Positions 22,275 to 30,837 of a stretch of DNA of 55,927 nucleotides are shown in pieces (the stretch's first letter is position 1; every line of letters begins with the position of its first letter). Source of the DNA: Eubacteriales bacterium (lineage in GTDB: Bacteria; Bacillota; Clostridia; Lachnospirales; Lachnospiraceae); assembly GCA_030524785.1 (NCBI GenBank), contig JAUNFZ010000008.1:1-55927 (forward strand), in the 5' to 3' direction. The notes under the pieces are model-generated. The model searched no databases and was not told where the DNA came from. It was given only the letters and a program-made list of their open reading frames with translations. Made by a program: the position numbers and the translations under genes.

Positions 22275-23570
22275 TCAGCCGGCAGCCAGGCTTTGCATGG
22301 TTTCATAGAAATTCGGATAACTGATATTTACACAATCCGCGTCTGCAATGGTTGTTTCGCCCTCTGCGGCCAGTGAGGCCACAGCGAAGCTCATGGCGAT
22401 GCGGTGATCTTTATAGCTGTTTATCGCAGCTCCTTTCAGGGGATATCCCCCCTCGATTACCATGCCGTCCTCGGTGGCAGTTACATGAGCGCCCATGGCT
22501 GCAAGATTTTCTGCCATCACGTCGATTCGGTTAGATTCCTTCACTCTTAATTCCTGCGCATCCCGAATGACAGTGGTTCCCTGGGCCTGGGTGGCCAGTA
22601 CTGCCAGCACGGGAAGCTCGTCGATCAGTGCTGGAATCAGGGCGCCGCCGATTGTGACGCCTTTTAGCTCACTGTATTTGACCAGTAAATCGGCAGTGGG
22701 TTCACCGCCGCTTATTTTTTTGTTTAAAACAGAGATATCGCCGCCCATGCTGCGGACCGCCTGAAGCATGCCGTCGCGGGTTGGATTGATGCCCACATTT
22801 CGAATCAGAATCTCAGAGCCCGGAACCATAAGGCCTGCAGCGATAAAGTATGCTGCGGAGGAAATATCGCCGGGAACTTCAATCTTCATCGCATGAAGTT
22901 GGGGATTGGGCTCAATCCGGGCGGTACAGCCTTCTGTCCGGATGGATGCGCCAAAGCCGGAGAGCATCAGCTCCGTGTGATTTCGGGAAAGCTGAGGTTC
23001 CGTGACGCTTACCGGGGCGTCTGCATAAAGCCCGGCCAGAAGAATACACGATTTTACCTGAGCCGAGGCAACCGGACTTGTATAATGAATACCGTGCAGG
23101 CCGCCGGGGCGCACAGCGCCGATATGCAGAGGAGCGCAGCCATTTCCCTTTATACTCACAATATCGGCACCCATCTGTGAGAGGGGTTCCATAATGCGCT
23201 TCATAGGACGGCTCTGTATGGAAGCGTCGCCGTTTAGTGTGGAGGAAAACTTCTGCCCGGACAGGATTCCTGCGATCAGGCGGGTGGTTGTTCCGCTGTT
23301 GCCAGTATCAAGCATAGCCTTGGGGGCCGTCAGGCCGTGAAGTCCGCGGCCGTGAATCAAAATGCGATCTTGTGCAGTCTCAATGTCAATGCCAAGCTGA
23401 CGGAAACAGCGGATGGTGGAAAGACAATCGGCTCCCTGCAGAAAATTGGTCACTTCCGTGGTTCCCTCTGCCAATGCTGCGAACATAACAGCGCGGTGGG
23501 AGATGGACTTGTCTCCGGGAACTGTAATTTCGCCTCTCAGAGGCGCATGCTTCGAAAACGTCATATTCAT
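22275..23570 (-). CDS. aroA: 3-phosphoshikimate 1-carboxyvinyltransferase (EPSP synthase)
   Basis: The 431-residue enzyme joins shikimate-3-phosphate and PEP in chorismate synthesis. It shows GDKSISHRAVMFAALAEG at the N-terminus, LDTGNSGTTTRLIAGIL (PEP site), the SPVASAQVKSCILLAGL loop, DISSAAYFIAA and the C-terminal RIAMSFAVASLAAEG. It is the last gene of the reverse-strand aroF-tyrA-aroA operon, 12 bp after tyrA. GNSGTTTRL instead of GNAGTAMRP in the PEP loop places it with the class II-type EPSP synthases, a group known for reduced glyphosate sensitivity. Confidence 0.95.
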   Translation of the reverse strand: MNMTFSKHAPLRGEITVPGDKSISHRAVMFAALAEGTTEVTNFLQGADCLSTIRCFRQLGIDIETAQDRILIHGRGLHGLTAPKAMLDTGNSGTTTRLIAGILSGQKFSSTLNGDASIQSRPMKRIMEPLSQMGADIVSIKGNGCAPLHIGAVRPGGLHGIHYTSPVASAQVKSCILLAGLYADAPVSVTEPQLSRNHTELMLSGFGASIRTEGCTARIEPNPQLHAMKIEVPGDISSAAYFIAAGLMVPGSEILIRNVGINPTRDGMLQAVRSMGGDISVLNKKISGGEPTADLLVKYSELKGVTIGGALIPALIDELPVLAVLATQAQGTTVIRDAQELRVKESNRIDVMAENLAAMGAHVTATEDGMVIEGGYPLKGAAINSYKDHRIAMSFAVASLAAEGETTIADADCVNISYPNFYETMQSLAAG

Positions 23571-23582
23571 AAAACAATTCCT

Positions 23583-24683
23583 TTATCTTTCATAAACAGT
23601 GTAACGGTATCTGCGCAGAAGCTCTACCGATTTTTTCAGAGATTCTTCGTCATAAAATTCTACCTTCAGTACAGCGTCCTCAAATTCGCGGTTATGAACA
23701 ATACCGATATTTTTCAGGCTGATGCCGCTGCTGGCAAGAATGGTGGCCAGCGTTGCGATTCCTCCGGCTTCGTCCACCATATCGCAGTAAAGCATATAGG
23801 CTTTTTTCAGAGGACCGCTGGAACAGTCCGAGAAGGAATTGCGGTATTCGCGGGAATCCGCAAAAAGCTGCCGGATAGCGCCGCTGTCTTTTGCGGACAA
23901 TTGCCGGCGCACCGTATTCAGACTGTCTGTGTAGGCGTCCAGTATGCGGACAATATTTCCGGCGTTCGTGGTACAAATCTGTTCCCACATCTCCGGGGAG
24001 GAGGAGGCGATGCGCGTAATATCCTTAAATCCCCCGGCGGCAAGCGTTTTCATGGTTTCATTCGGAGAATCCGTATCATGCACCAGATTTACCAGGGCGG
24101 CAGCGATAATGTGGGGCAGGTGGCTGATCGCCGCCGTCACAAAATCGTGTTCCCGGTAATCAAGAACCAGGGGGATTGCCCGAAGCGAAGCCACAAGATG
24201 TATGTAGGCCTCCAGCTTGTCTTTGGAAATTTTGTCGGAAGGCGTAATGATATAATAAGCGTTTTCAATCAGATGGCGCTTGGCGTTTTTAAGGCCCGTT
24301 TTTTCAGAACCGGCCATGGGATGGCCGCCGATGAAATATTCTTCCAGGCCGAGGGCAGCTACGTGTTCGTGAATATCTGTTTTTGTGCTGCCCACGTCCG
24401 TGAGAATACAGCTTTCCTTTAAATAAGGCTTTAACTGCTCCAGATAGGAGACGTTGGATTCCACCGGGGCGCATAAAAAAATGTAATCGCAACGGGAAAA
24501 GTCCTTTCCCACGGAAGAAAGGGCCTCGTCAATGATCCCCTCGGAAAGAGCATAATCCGTAGTCTCCGGCGTCCTGGAAAGCGCCAGGAGAGTGGCGCCG
24601 GGATAAAAGTATTTTATGGCTTTTGCGATTGAGCCGCCGATCAGTCCAAGGCCGATAAAACCTGCTGTAAAATTACTGTCCAT
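23583..24683 (-). CDS. tyrA: Prephenate dehydrogenase with C-terminal ACT domain
   Basis: The 366-residue enzyme converts prephenate to 4-hydroxyphenylpyruvate with NAD. A Rossmann motif GFIGLGLIGGSIAKA opens the protein, and the catalytic GGHPMAGSEKTG motif lies near residue 120. The C-terminal 70 residues form an ACT domain (NIGIVHNREFEDAVLKVEF), a probable tyrosine sensor. AGGAAGGA upstream supports the ATG at 24683; an upstream in-frame TTG is rejected. The start overlaps the end of aroF by 11 bp. Confidence 0.92.
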   Translation of the reverse strand: MDSNFTAGFIGLGLIGGSIAKAIKYFYPGATLLALSRTPETTDYALSEGIIDEALSSVGKDFSRCDYIFLCAPVESNVSYLEQLKPYLKESCILTDVGSTKTDIHEHVAALGLEEYFIGGHPMAGSEKTGLKNAKRHLIENAYYIITPSDKISKDKLEAYIHLVASLRAIPLVLDYREHDFVTAAISHLPHIIAAALVNLVHDTDSPNETMKTLAAGGFKDITRIASSSPEMWEQICTTNAGNIVRILDAYTDSLNTVRRQLSAKDSGAIRQLFADSREYRNSFSDCSSGPLKKAYMLYCDMVDEAGGIATLATILASSGISLKNIGIVHNREFEDAVLKVEFYDEESLKKSVELLRRYRYTVYER

Positions 24684-25695
24684 GGAATTTCCTTCCTGCC
24701 AGCGCGGCAAAGGGCGCAAGCTCCCGGGCCAGCGCGTCAAACTGTTCGCAGGTCAGCGATTGGGGACCATCCGAGAGGGCGCAGGCCGGATTGTTATGTA
24801 CTTCGATCATCAGACCGTCCGCGCCCACAGCCACAGCGGCTTTGGATAAGGGGGCCACATAGGCGCGCACGCCGGTAGCGTGGCTTGGGTCGATGATAAC
24901 CGGAAGGTGCGTCTTGGACTTGAGCACCGGAACGGCGCTGATATCCAATGTATTTCTTGTGGATGTCTCATAGGTGCGGATTCCGCGTTCACAGAGCACA
25001 ATATTTTCATTGCCCTCAGCAATAATATATTCCGCGGCGTTCAGCCACTCGTCGATTGTGGCGGAGAGACCGCGCTTTAAAAGCACCGGAAGCCCGGAAC
25101 GTCCGGCTTCCCGAAGAAGCTGGAAATTCTGCATATTGCGGGCGCCGATCTGGATCATATCTATGTATTTTACAGCGGCCTCGATAGATTCGGCGCTGAT
25201 GACTTCGCAGATGGTGGAAAGACCTGTTTCTTCCTTTGCTTCTTTCATATAGCGAAGGCCTTCCTCCTCAAGCCCCTGAAAAGAGTAGGGGGAGGTGCGT
25301 GGCTTATAGGCGCCGCCCCGGATAAATGTGGCTCCGGCCTTCTTTACTTCCCGGGCGATCAAAAGAAGCTGCTCCCGGGATTCAATGGCGCAGGGGCCGG
25401 CCATCACCGTCAGGCTGCCCGGGCCGATCTGTGTGTTTCCCACCTTCACTGTGGTGGGCTGAGGATGAAACTTTAGATTGGTCAGCTTATAGCTCTCCGT
25501 AACCGGCACCAGCTTGTCCACCTCCGGGGCCAGCTCCAGATTGCGGTTGGAGAGCCGGGACTTATCGCCTACAACGCCGATGATGGTGACTTCTTTACCG
25601 GCGGAAAGGTGAACCTCCAGTCCGTTTGACTTTACAATATCTATCACATGGTCAATGGATTCCTTTGACGCATGGGGTTTCATAACAATAATCAT
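24673..25695 (-). CDS. aroF: DAHP synthase, type I-beta with N-terminal regulatory domain
   Basis: The 340-residue enzyme condenses PEP and erythrose-4-phosphate, the first shikimate step. A ferredoxin-like regulatory domain occupies residues 1-70 ([19 protein letters not shown]). The catalytic barrel has [47 protein letters not shown] and IDPSHATG. The N-terminal domain is of the kind that gives feedback control by aromatic amino acids. It is the first gene of the operon, behind a strong reverse-strand promoter. A second, type I-alpha synthase is at 47692-48726. Confidence 0.94.
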   Translation of the reverse strand: MIIVMKPHASKESIDHVIDIVKSNGLEVHLSAGKEVTIIGVVGDKSRLSNRNLELAPEVDKLVPVTESYKLTNLKFHPQPTTVKVGNTQIGPGSLTVMAGPCAIESREQLLLIAREVKKAGATFIRGGAYKPRTSPYSFQGLEEEGLRYMKEAKEETGLSTICEVISAESIEAAVKYIDMIQIGARNMQNFQLLREAGRSGLPVLLKRGLSATIDEWLNAAEYIIAEGNENIVLCERGIRTYETSTRNTLDISAVPVLKSKTHLPVIIDPSHATGVRAYVAPLSKAAVAVGADGLMIEVHNNPACALSDGPQSLTCEQFDALARELAPFAALAGRKFHGQ

Positions 25696-25746
25696 AATAA
25701 GCCTTCTTTCTACCTATAATAATTTAGAGCAACAAAACTACAGATC

Positions 25747-25776
25747 ATTGTACTATTTAGGCAGGGCCTTTGTCAA
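25747..25776 (-). promoter_or_regulatory. Promoter of the aroF-tyrA-aroA operon
   Basis: On the reverse strand: TTGACA (25771-25776), 18-bp spacer, TACAAT (25747-25752). The leader is about 45 nt. No T-box or riboswitch fits in it. A small dyad (CGCACTTTAAAGCGC-like) lies just upstream. Confidence 0.75.
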
Positions 25777-25854
25777 CACTTTTGCGCTTTAAAGTGCGAA
25801 AAATGACAGATCGTCCAGAGTATGTGTCAAAGTTGGTGGAATTGAATAATTTAC

Positions 25855-25883
25855 TTGCTATTTTAGCACAATTTTAGTAGAAT
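25855..25883 (+). promoter_or_regulatory. Promoter of the EF-G2 gene
   Basis: TTGCTA (25855-25860), 17-bp spacer, TAGAAT (25878-25883), 66 bp before the start. Confidence 0.6.
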
Positions 25884-25948
25884 ATATCCATAGGCATCAT
25901 GATGAGGCAGCAGGGCTGTTTCAAATAACCAGTATTGGAGGAAAGTAT

Positions 25949-28039
25949 ATGAAAGTTTATACAACAGACAGGATTCGCAACGTGGTGATTTTGGGACATG
26001 GCGGAGCAGGAAAGACATCTCTGACAGAAGCAATGGCCTATTTGTCCGGTATTACCAGCCGTATGGGAAGCGTAACAGAAGGAAATACGGTGAGTGATTA
26101 TGATAAAGAGGAAACAAAGAGAAAGTTTTCAATCAGCACATCCATCGTGCCGATTATCTGGGGCGATATCAAAGTGAATATTCTGGACACACCAGGTTAT
26201 TTCGACTTTGTGGGCGAGGCTGAGGAAGCGGCTGCCGCTGCGGACGCGGCTGTGATTGTTGTAAACGGAAAGAGCGGCGTGGAGGTTGGAACCCAGAAAG
26301 CATGGGAACTCTGCGAAAAATATAAACTGCCCAGAATGTTCTTCATCAGCAATATGGATGTAGACAACGCAAGCTTCCGTCAGGTGGTGGAGGATTTGGA
26401 GGGACTTTATGGCAAAAAGATTGCCCCGATCCATTTCCCGATTCGTGAAAACGAAAAATTTGTGGGTTATGTAAATGTGGTAAAGAAAGCGGGACGCCGC
26501 TGGGCAGCCAAAGGAGAAAAGGTGGAGTGTGATATCCCCGATTACTCCATGGAATACCTGGAGAAATACCGTGAAAATCTTTTGGAGGCAGTTGCGGAAA
26601 CTTCCGAGGAATTTATGGACCGCTATTTTGCCGGCGAGGAGTTTTCCACGGCAGAGATTATGGCTGCGCTGACAATGAACGTATCCGACTGTTCGATTGT
26701 TCCGGTGGCGATGGGTTCACCCGTAAATCTGCAGGGCGTTTCCAACCTGCTGGACGACATGGTACAGTATTTCCCGAGTCCGGATAAGCGTCAGATCGCC
26801 GGCATTAATATGAAAACGAACGAGATCTACGAGGCAAATTACGATTTTGCCAAGGCAAAATCCGCATTTGTATTCAAGACCATCGTAGACCCGTTTATTG
26901 GAAAGTATTCTCTGATTAAAGTGGCTTCCGGCGTAATCAAGAACGACGATACGCTTTACAATCCCCGCAGGGAGGCAGAGGTAAAATTAAGTAAGCTCTA
27001 TGTGATGGAGGGAAGCAAGCCTGTTGAAATCTCCGAGCTTCATGCCGGCGACATCGGCGCGATTGGAAAGCTGAACGAGACGAGAACCGGAGATTCCCTG
27101 GCGACAAAGACGACCCCGATCCAGTATGCCGGCATTGATGTTTCTGTGCCGTATACCTACAAGAGATACTTTGCAAAGACGAAGGGCGACGAGGATAAGA
27201 TCTCCCAGGCCCTTGCAAAGATGATGCAGGAGGATCTTACCATGAAGGCAGTCAATGATGCGGAAAACCGCCAGACGCTGCTTTACGGTATGGGCGATCA
27301 GCATCTGGACATTATTGTCAGCAAGCTTTTGGGCAAGTATAAGATAGAGGTGGAACTTGACCGGCCGAAGGTCGCTTTCCGGGAGACAATCCGCAAAAAC
27401 TCTGATGTGGAGGCAAAATATAAAAAGCAGTCCGGAGGACATGGACAGTACGGCCACGTAAAGATGCGTTTTGAAAACTCCGGCGATCCGGAAACGCCGT
27501 ATATCTTTGAACAGGTGGTTGTAGGCGGAGCAGTTCCGAAGAACTACTTCCCGGCAGTAGAGAAGGGAATTCAGGACTCCGTTATGAGAGGACCTCTGGC
27601 AGCGTATCCGGTGGTAGGCGTGAAGGCTACGCTGTATGATGGATCTTACCATCCGGTGGATTCCTCTGAAATGGCATTCAAGACGGCGGCAAGCCAGGCC
27701 TTTAAGAAAGGCTTTATGGAGGCTTCTCCCGTACTTCTTGAGCCGATCGCTTCTCTGAAGGTAACAGTGCCGGATAAATATACCGGCGATGTTATGGGCG
27801 ATCTCAATAAGCGCCGCGGCCGTGTACTGGGTATGAACCCGGATCACAAAGGCAACCAGATCATCGAGGCGGATGTTCCGATGATGGAGCTTTATGGATA
27901 TTCCACACAGCTTCGTTCCATGACGGGCGGAAGCGGAACCTTTGCTTATGAATTTGCAAGATACGAGCAGGCTCCGTCGGATATTCAGGCCAAGGAAGTA
28001 GAAGCAAGGGCAAGCAAAGTAAATACAAACGAGGACTAA
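25949..28039 (+). CDS. EF-G paralogue (EF-G2 type) with altered GTPase motifs
   Basis: The 696-residue protein has the full EF-G domain order. The G domain differs from canonical EF-G: P-loop GHGGAGKT (16-23), G3 DTPGYFDF with Tyr84 replacing the catalytic histidine, and SNMD (134-137) in place of NKMD. The switch I RGIT motif is missing (KRKFSIST). Domain IV retains QSGGHGQYGHV and domain V GDVMGDLNKRRGR. These changes are typical of the EF-G2 subfamily; an EF-G2 of Bacteroides thetaiotaomicron is reported to work without GTP hydrolysis. The main EF-G is presumably encoded elsewhere, with the str operon. Confidence 0.88.
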   Translation: MKVYTTDRIRNVVILGHGGAGKTSLTEAMAYLSGITSRMGSVTEGNTVSDYDKEETKRKFSISTSIVPIIWGDIKVNILDTPGYFDFVGEAEEAAAAADAAVIVVNGKSGVEVGTQKAWELCEKYKLPRMFFISNMDVDNASFRQVVEDLEGLYGKKIAPIHFPIRENEKFVGYVNVVKKAGRRWAAKGEKVECDIPDYSMEYLEKYRENLLEAVAETSEEFMDRYFAGEEFSTAEIMAALTMNVSDCSIVPVAMGSPVNLQGVSNLLDDMVQYFPSPDKRQIAGINMKTNEIYEANYDFAKAKSAFVFKTIVDPFIGKYSLIKVASGVIKNDDTLYNPRREAEVKLSKLYVMEGSKPVEISELHAGDIGAIGKLNETRTGDSLATKTTPIQYAGIDVSVPYTYKRYFAKTKGDEDKISQALAKMMQEDLTMKAVNDAENRQTLLYGMGDQHLDIIVSKLLGKYKIEVELDRPKVAFRETIRKNSDVEAKYKKQSGGHGQYGHVKMRFENSGDPETPYIFEQVVVGGAVPKNYFPAVEKGIQDSVMRGPLAAYPVVGVKATLYDGSYHPVDSSEMAFKTAASQAFKKGFMEASPVLLEPIASLKVTVPDKYTGDVMGDLNKRRGRVLGMNPDHKGNQIIEADVPMMELYGYSTQLRSMTGGSGTFAYEFARYEQAPSDIQAKEVEARASKVNTNED

Positions 28040-28046
28040 GCTATAG

Positions 28047-28931
28047 ATGTTGAGCAGTATAATGGGAAGCCTGGCAGCGCTGTGTTTATCGGCAGCGCTG
28101 TCAGGCGATTTATCGCAGGAGCTGCAGCAGAATATGATGTATGAGATTCGCGCCAGAGCGTTTCATCCCTATAAAGAACATGGGATCTATGAAAATATGC
28201 AGATCGTATATAAAGCCGGTGACACAAAGATTGTCCTTGACGCGGAGGATGTGCAGGACTGGGTGCGCTGGTGGCCCGACGGGCACTGGGACATCGACGA
28301 CGACAGAATCTCAGAATATATTGGCAGCCTGCAGAAAGAATTTGATACCTGGGATTATGTAAAGATACTCCAGACGACAGAGTCGGAGGGAGTGCCCTCC
28401 AGGGAAGTGCGTATTCCGCCGGGAGAATATGGCTGGAGGCTGAATCGGAAAGAAGAAATAAAAGAGATATCAAAATTGCTGAGACGCAACGGCACATCCG
28501 TACATAATCTGCATTTTTCCTCCACGGCTGCCGAATACGGCAATCCCACCGGGGATTATGGAGACAGCTACGTGGAGATTGATCTGACACGGCAGCATCT
28601 ATGGATGTACGTGGAGGGGGAACTGAAAGTATCCACGGATATTGTTTCAGGGATGATGAACACGGACCGGCAGACGCCGGCGGGGGCTTACGCCATTTAT
28701 TATAAGCAGTCTCCGGCGGTATTAAAGGGAGAGGATTATGAGACCCCGGTAACCTTTTGGATGCCCTTTAACAGGGGAATTGGCCTGCATGACGCCACAT
28801 GGCAGTGGTCTTTCGGCGGCGACGCCTGCTATTACAGAGGCTCCCACGGATGCATCAACCTGCCGATGGACGCGGCGGAGCAGATTTACGGCCTGATTTC
28901 CAAAGGATTTCCGGTACTTTGTTATTATTGA
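28047..28931 (+). CDS. L,D-transpeptidase (YkuD domain)
   Basis: A 294-residue exported protein. The N-terminal hydrophobic stretch (MGSLAALCLSAALSG) is a signal peptide or anchor. The C-terminal YkuD domain (about 170-293) has the signature GLHDATW, then YYRGSHGCINLP with the catalytic cysteine. It forms 3-3 cross-links or attaches proteins to peptidoglycan. The middle region (30-165) is not recognised; it includes DVQDWVRWWPDG and may be a degenerate wall-binding domain. It starts 8 bp after the EF-G2 stop and is probably co-transcribed. The start is uncertain; ATG 28062 is an alternative. Confidence 0.83.
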   Translation: MLSSIMGSLAALCLSAALSGDLSQELQQNMMYEIRARAFHPYKEHGIYENMQIVYKAGDTKIVLDAEDVQDWVRWWPDGHWDIDDDRISEYIGSLQKEFDTWDYVKILQTTESEGVPSREVRIPPGEYGWRLNRKEEIKEISKLLRRNGTSVHNLHFSSTAAEYGNPTGDYGDSYVEIDLTRQHLWMYVEGELKVSTDIVSGMMNTDRQTPAGAYAIYYKQSPAVLKGEDYETPVTFWMPFNRGIGLHDATWQWSFGGDACYYRGSHGCINLPMDAAEQIYGLISKGFPVLCYY

Positions 28932-28939
28932 AATACTCC

Positions 28940-28968
28940 TTGAAAACAGAAGTATATTAAAGTATAAT
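28940..28968 (+). promoter_or_regulatory. Promoter of the rubredoxin gene
   Basis: TTGAAA (28940-28945), 17-bp spacer, perfect TATAAT (28963-28968), with a leader of about 80 nt. Confidence 0.75.
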
Positions 28969-29057
28969 TTTACCTGTAGCAAAAGGCTGCGGATGGAAGC
29001 AGGTACAAATGTTTGACGCACTGCCTGCAGAAATGAATGATAAAGGAGGAAACGAAA

Positions 29058-29213
29058 ATGAAGTATGTATGCAACGTTTGCGGATGGGAATATGACGAGG
29101 AAGCAGGATGCCCGGAAGAAGGAATTGCACCGGGAACAAAATGGGAAGACCTTCCTGACGACTTTGTATGCCCGCTTTGCGGAGTAGGAAAAGAAGACTT
29201 CGAGGAAGCCTAA
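29058..29213 (+). CDS. Rubredoxin
   Basis: A 51-residue electron carrier with one FeS4 site. The two CxxC pairs are [11 protein letters not shown] (C5, C8) and [12 protein letters not shown], exactly as in rubredoxins. The length is normal. AAAGGAGG sits 7 nt before ATG 29058. In anaerobes rubredoxin passes electrons to rubrerythrin, flavodiiron proteins or superoxide reductase, but none is adjacent. It has its own promoter and a small hairpin (29225-29241) downstream. Confidence 0.95.
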   Translation: MKYVCNVCGWEYDEEAGCPEEGIAPGTKWEDLPDDFVCPLCGVGKEDFEEA

Positions 29214-29264
29214 GAAGAAAGAACACCCATGAAAAATGGGTATCATATCAGAAAGAGATGGGAT

Positions 29265-29327
29265 TATCGGCAAATCGATAGTCCTGCACAGGGGCAGGTG
29301 TGATTGATGCGAATTACATCTGCCCCT
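29265..29327. repeat. 63-bp structured repeat, copy A
   Basis: It matches copy B (31737-31799) at 56 of 63 positions, in the same orientation. It can form two hairpins: TATCG/CGATA, then AGGGGCAG/CTGCCCCT with an inner extension. Several differences between copies keep pairing. It lies between converging genes and may serve as a two-way terminator. Confidence 0.8.
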
Positions 29328-29345
29328 GAAATTCGTGTTATGTAT

Positions 29346-29483
29346 TCAGTTTGCGTTGGCAATTGCAAAATCCATAAAGGGTTCCAGTATTTTATACATA
29401 TCCGCCCGGTTCTTCTTATATTCCCCGGCACCGATCCCTGACAGCCACTCACTCAGCTTTGGCCAGTATTCTGTTTGGAGGTT
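29346..29483 (-). pseudogene. C-terminal remnant of a RloB-like protein
   Basis: Directly downstream of the ATPase stop there is an open frame of 45 codons without a start. Its product has YWPKLSEWLSGIG, EYKKNRADMYKILEPF and a final AIANAN. The pattern K-N-x-x-x-MY-x-x-L and terminal AIxNA resembles the end of RloB/AbiLii proteins, the normal partner of this ATPase type. The frame is preceded by a stop only 3 nt after the ATPase gene, so the rest of the partner gene appears deleted. Assignment rests on the short motif and on context. Confidence 0.5.
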
Positions 29484-29489
29484 TCAGGC

Positions 29490-30662
29490 TCATTTCCATC
29501 CACCCCCGCTCAGCATATTCTGGAGATATGGGTCAGCACCATATCTTCCCTCCAGATACTGCTTATCAAAAGCTGCCGTGCTGTTTACTCTTTCATTGTC
29601 TTCACACCGGATGTCATAAAGGGAATATATCTCACTTACATGGTTTTCATTTGAAACCGCAAACCAGATCTCATCCCTCCGGAACACGGTATTCTTCATC
29701 GTCGCCATATCGTGGGAAGTAAAAAGAAGCTGCGCACCGTTCCGGTTGACTTTCCGATTCTTAAACAGGGAGATCACATACCGGAGGAGCTTTGGGTGCA
29801 ATTTGGCATCCAACTCATCAATGATCACGAGCCTTCCTTCCTGCAGTGCTACCAGCAATACCGGAAGAACTGCAATCAGCTTCTTAGTGCCATCTGATTC
29901 CTCTCCATAAGACAATTCATAGCTTTTATTCTGTACAGTCCGGCGTAAAAACAGCTGCTTTTCTTCCTCATCGAAACGATAGTCCGTAATGTCAATCCCC
30001 ATATCATTCAGCAGCCTTACGATCTGGCTCTTAAACGCTTCGTTGTCTGACACCATAATCTGGCGTTCTGCGCTTGGATTGGCATAACTGCGGATAATAC
30101 AGGACTCAAACCACTCTTGCACTTCTGCAATCACCGGCAGGTTATAATTGATGGCAAGGAAAGACAAAAAAGGCATCTTGGCATTCACGCTGGTATTGAT
30201 ATTCGCTCTGCTTAAGGACGCGCCAAGGGAAATCTCATCCCTCTCCCTGTCAAAAATATGGGCTGGCTTTTTCCCACCTATTTTCTTCCTGTCCAAAGAT
30301 TCGGACACAACCTCATCCTTATAGAGAGCAAGATAATATCTGTATTCATTCTCCCCGGTTCTGAAATATACCTGGAATTCCGTAGGCTCGCCCGAAGACT
30401 CCTCATCAAATAAAAATGGCGCATAGGGAATCCTTTGCTGCATGATAAGCGGCAGACGGTTCTTTTCCAGGTCATGGATTGGCTTTACTACTGTGGAGAT
30501 CAGGCAGGACAATGCCTGCAGGAGATTCGTCTTGCCTCCGCCGTTTGGGCCATATACTGCTCCAACCGGGAGCAGATCGCTGTATTTCTCCTTTGTGATC
30601 AGGCTGTCCGGAAATTCCGGTATCGCGGCAGCCTGGAAATCAACTTTTATATGCCGTTTCAA
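29490..30662 (-). CDS. AAA/ABC-class ATPase of abortive-infection type, 5' end damaged
   Basis: An SMC/Rad50-like ATPase of about 390 residues: Walker A GPNGGGKT (38-45), signature region SYGEESDGTKKL, Walker B VIIDELDAKLH and switch LLFTSHDMAT. Such ATPases pair with RloB in AbiL-like phage defence. The frame opens only at a TTG without a ribosome binding site, and an in-frame stop lies a few codons upstream. An ATG at 30696 (reverse strand) begins a different frame that runs into the same region across a run of six A (30661-30666). Loss of one base there would give a normal N-terminus, so a frameshift is likely. The gene is probably inactive or phase-variable. Confidence 0.7.
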   Translation of the reverse strand: MKRHIKVDFQAAAIPEFPDSLITKEKYSDLLPVGAVYGPNGGGKTNLLQALSCLISTVVKPIHDLEKNRLPLIMQQRIPYAPFLFDEESSGEPTEFQVYFRTGENEYRYYLALYKDEVVSESLDRKKIGGKKPAHIFDRERDEISLGASLSRANINTSVNAKMPFLSFLAINYNLPVIAEVQEWFESCIIRSYANPSAERQIMVSDNEAFKSQIVRLLNDMGIDITDYRFDEEEKQLFLRRTVQNKSYELSYGEESDGTKKLIAVLPVLLVALQEGRLVIIDELDAKLHPKLLRYVISLFKNRKVNRNGAQLLFTSHDMATMKNTVFRRDEIWFAVSNENHVSEIYSLYDIRCEDNERVNSTAAFDKQYLEGRYGADPYLQNMLSGGGWK

Positions 30663-30776
30663 AAAATATTTTTGGTATTTTTATTATAAAAATCATTTTT
30701 CCATTGTTTGTGAATGTTCCAGCTTCTTTCGATGCGAGTAAAAAAATGATATACTCAAAGAAAAATAAAAAACCTA

Positions 30777-30807
30777 TTGACCCTCACGGTGCGTAATAGA
30801 TTAAAGT
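30777..30807 (+). promoter_or_regulatory. MerR-type promoter with 19-bp spacer
   Basis: TTGACC (30777-30782), 19-bp spacer, TAAAGT (30802-30807). The long spacer, containing CCTCACGGTGCGTAA, is the hallmark of promoters untwisted by MerR-family activators. It suggests the TipA-type regulator activates its own gene. Confidence 0.7.
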
Positions 30808-30837
30808 GAATATATCAGGAACAGGAGGCATATGACA

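Noticed and set aside
29264-29452. Reverse-strand frame of 62 codons after the ATPase
   Set aside because: It is out of frame with the RloB-like remnant and runs into the structured repeat; no start signal.
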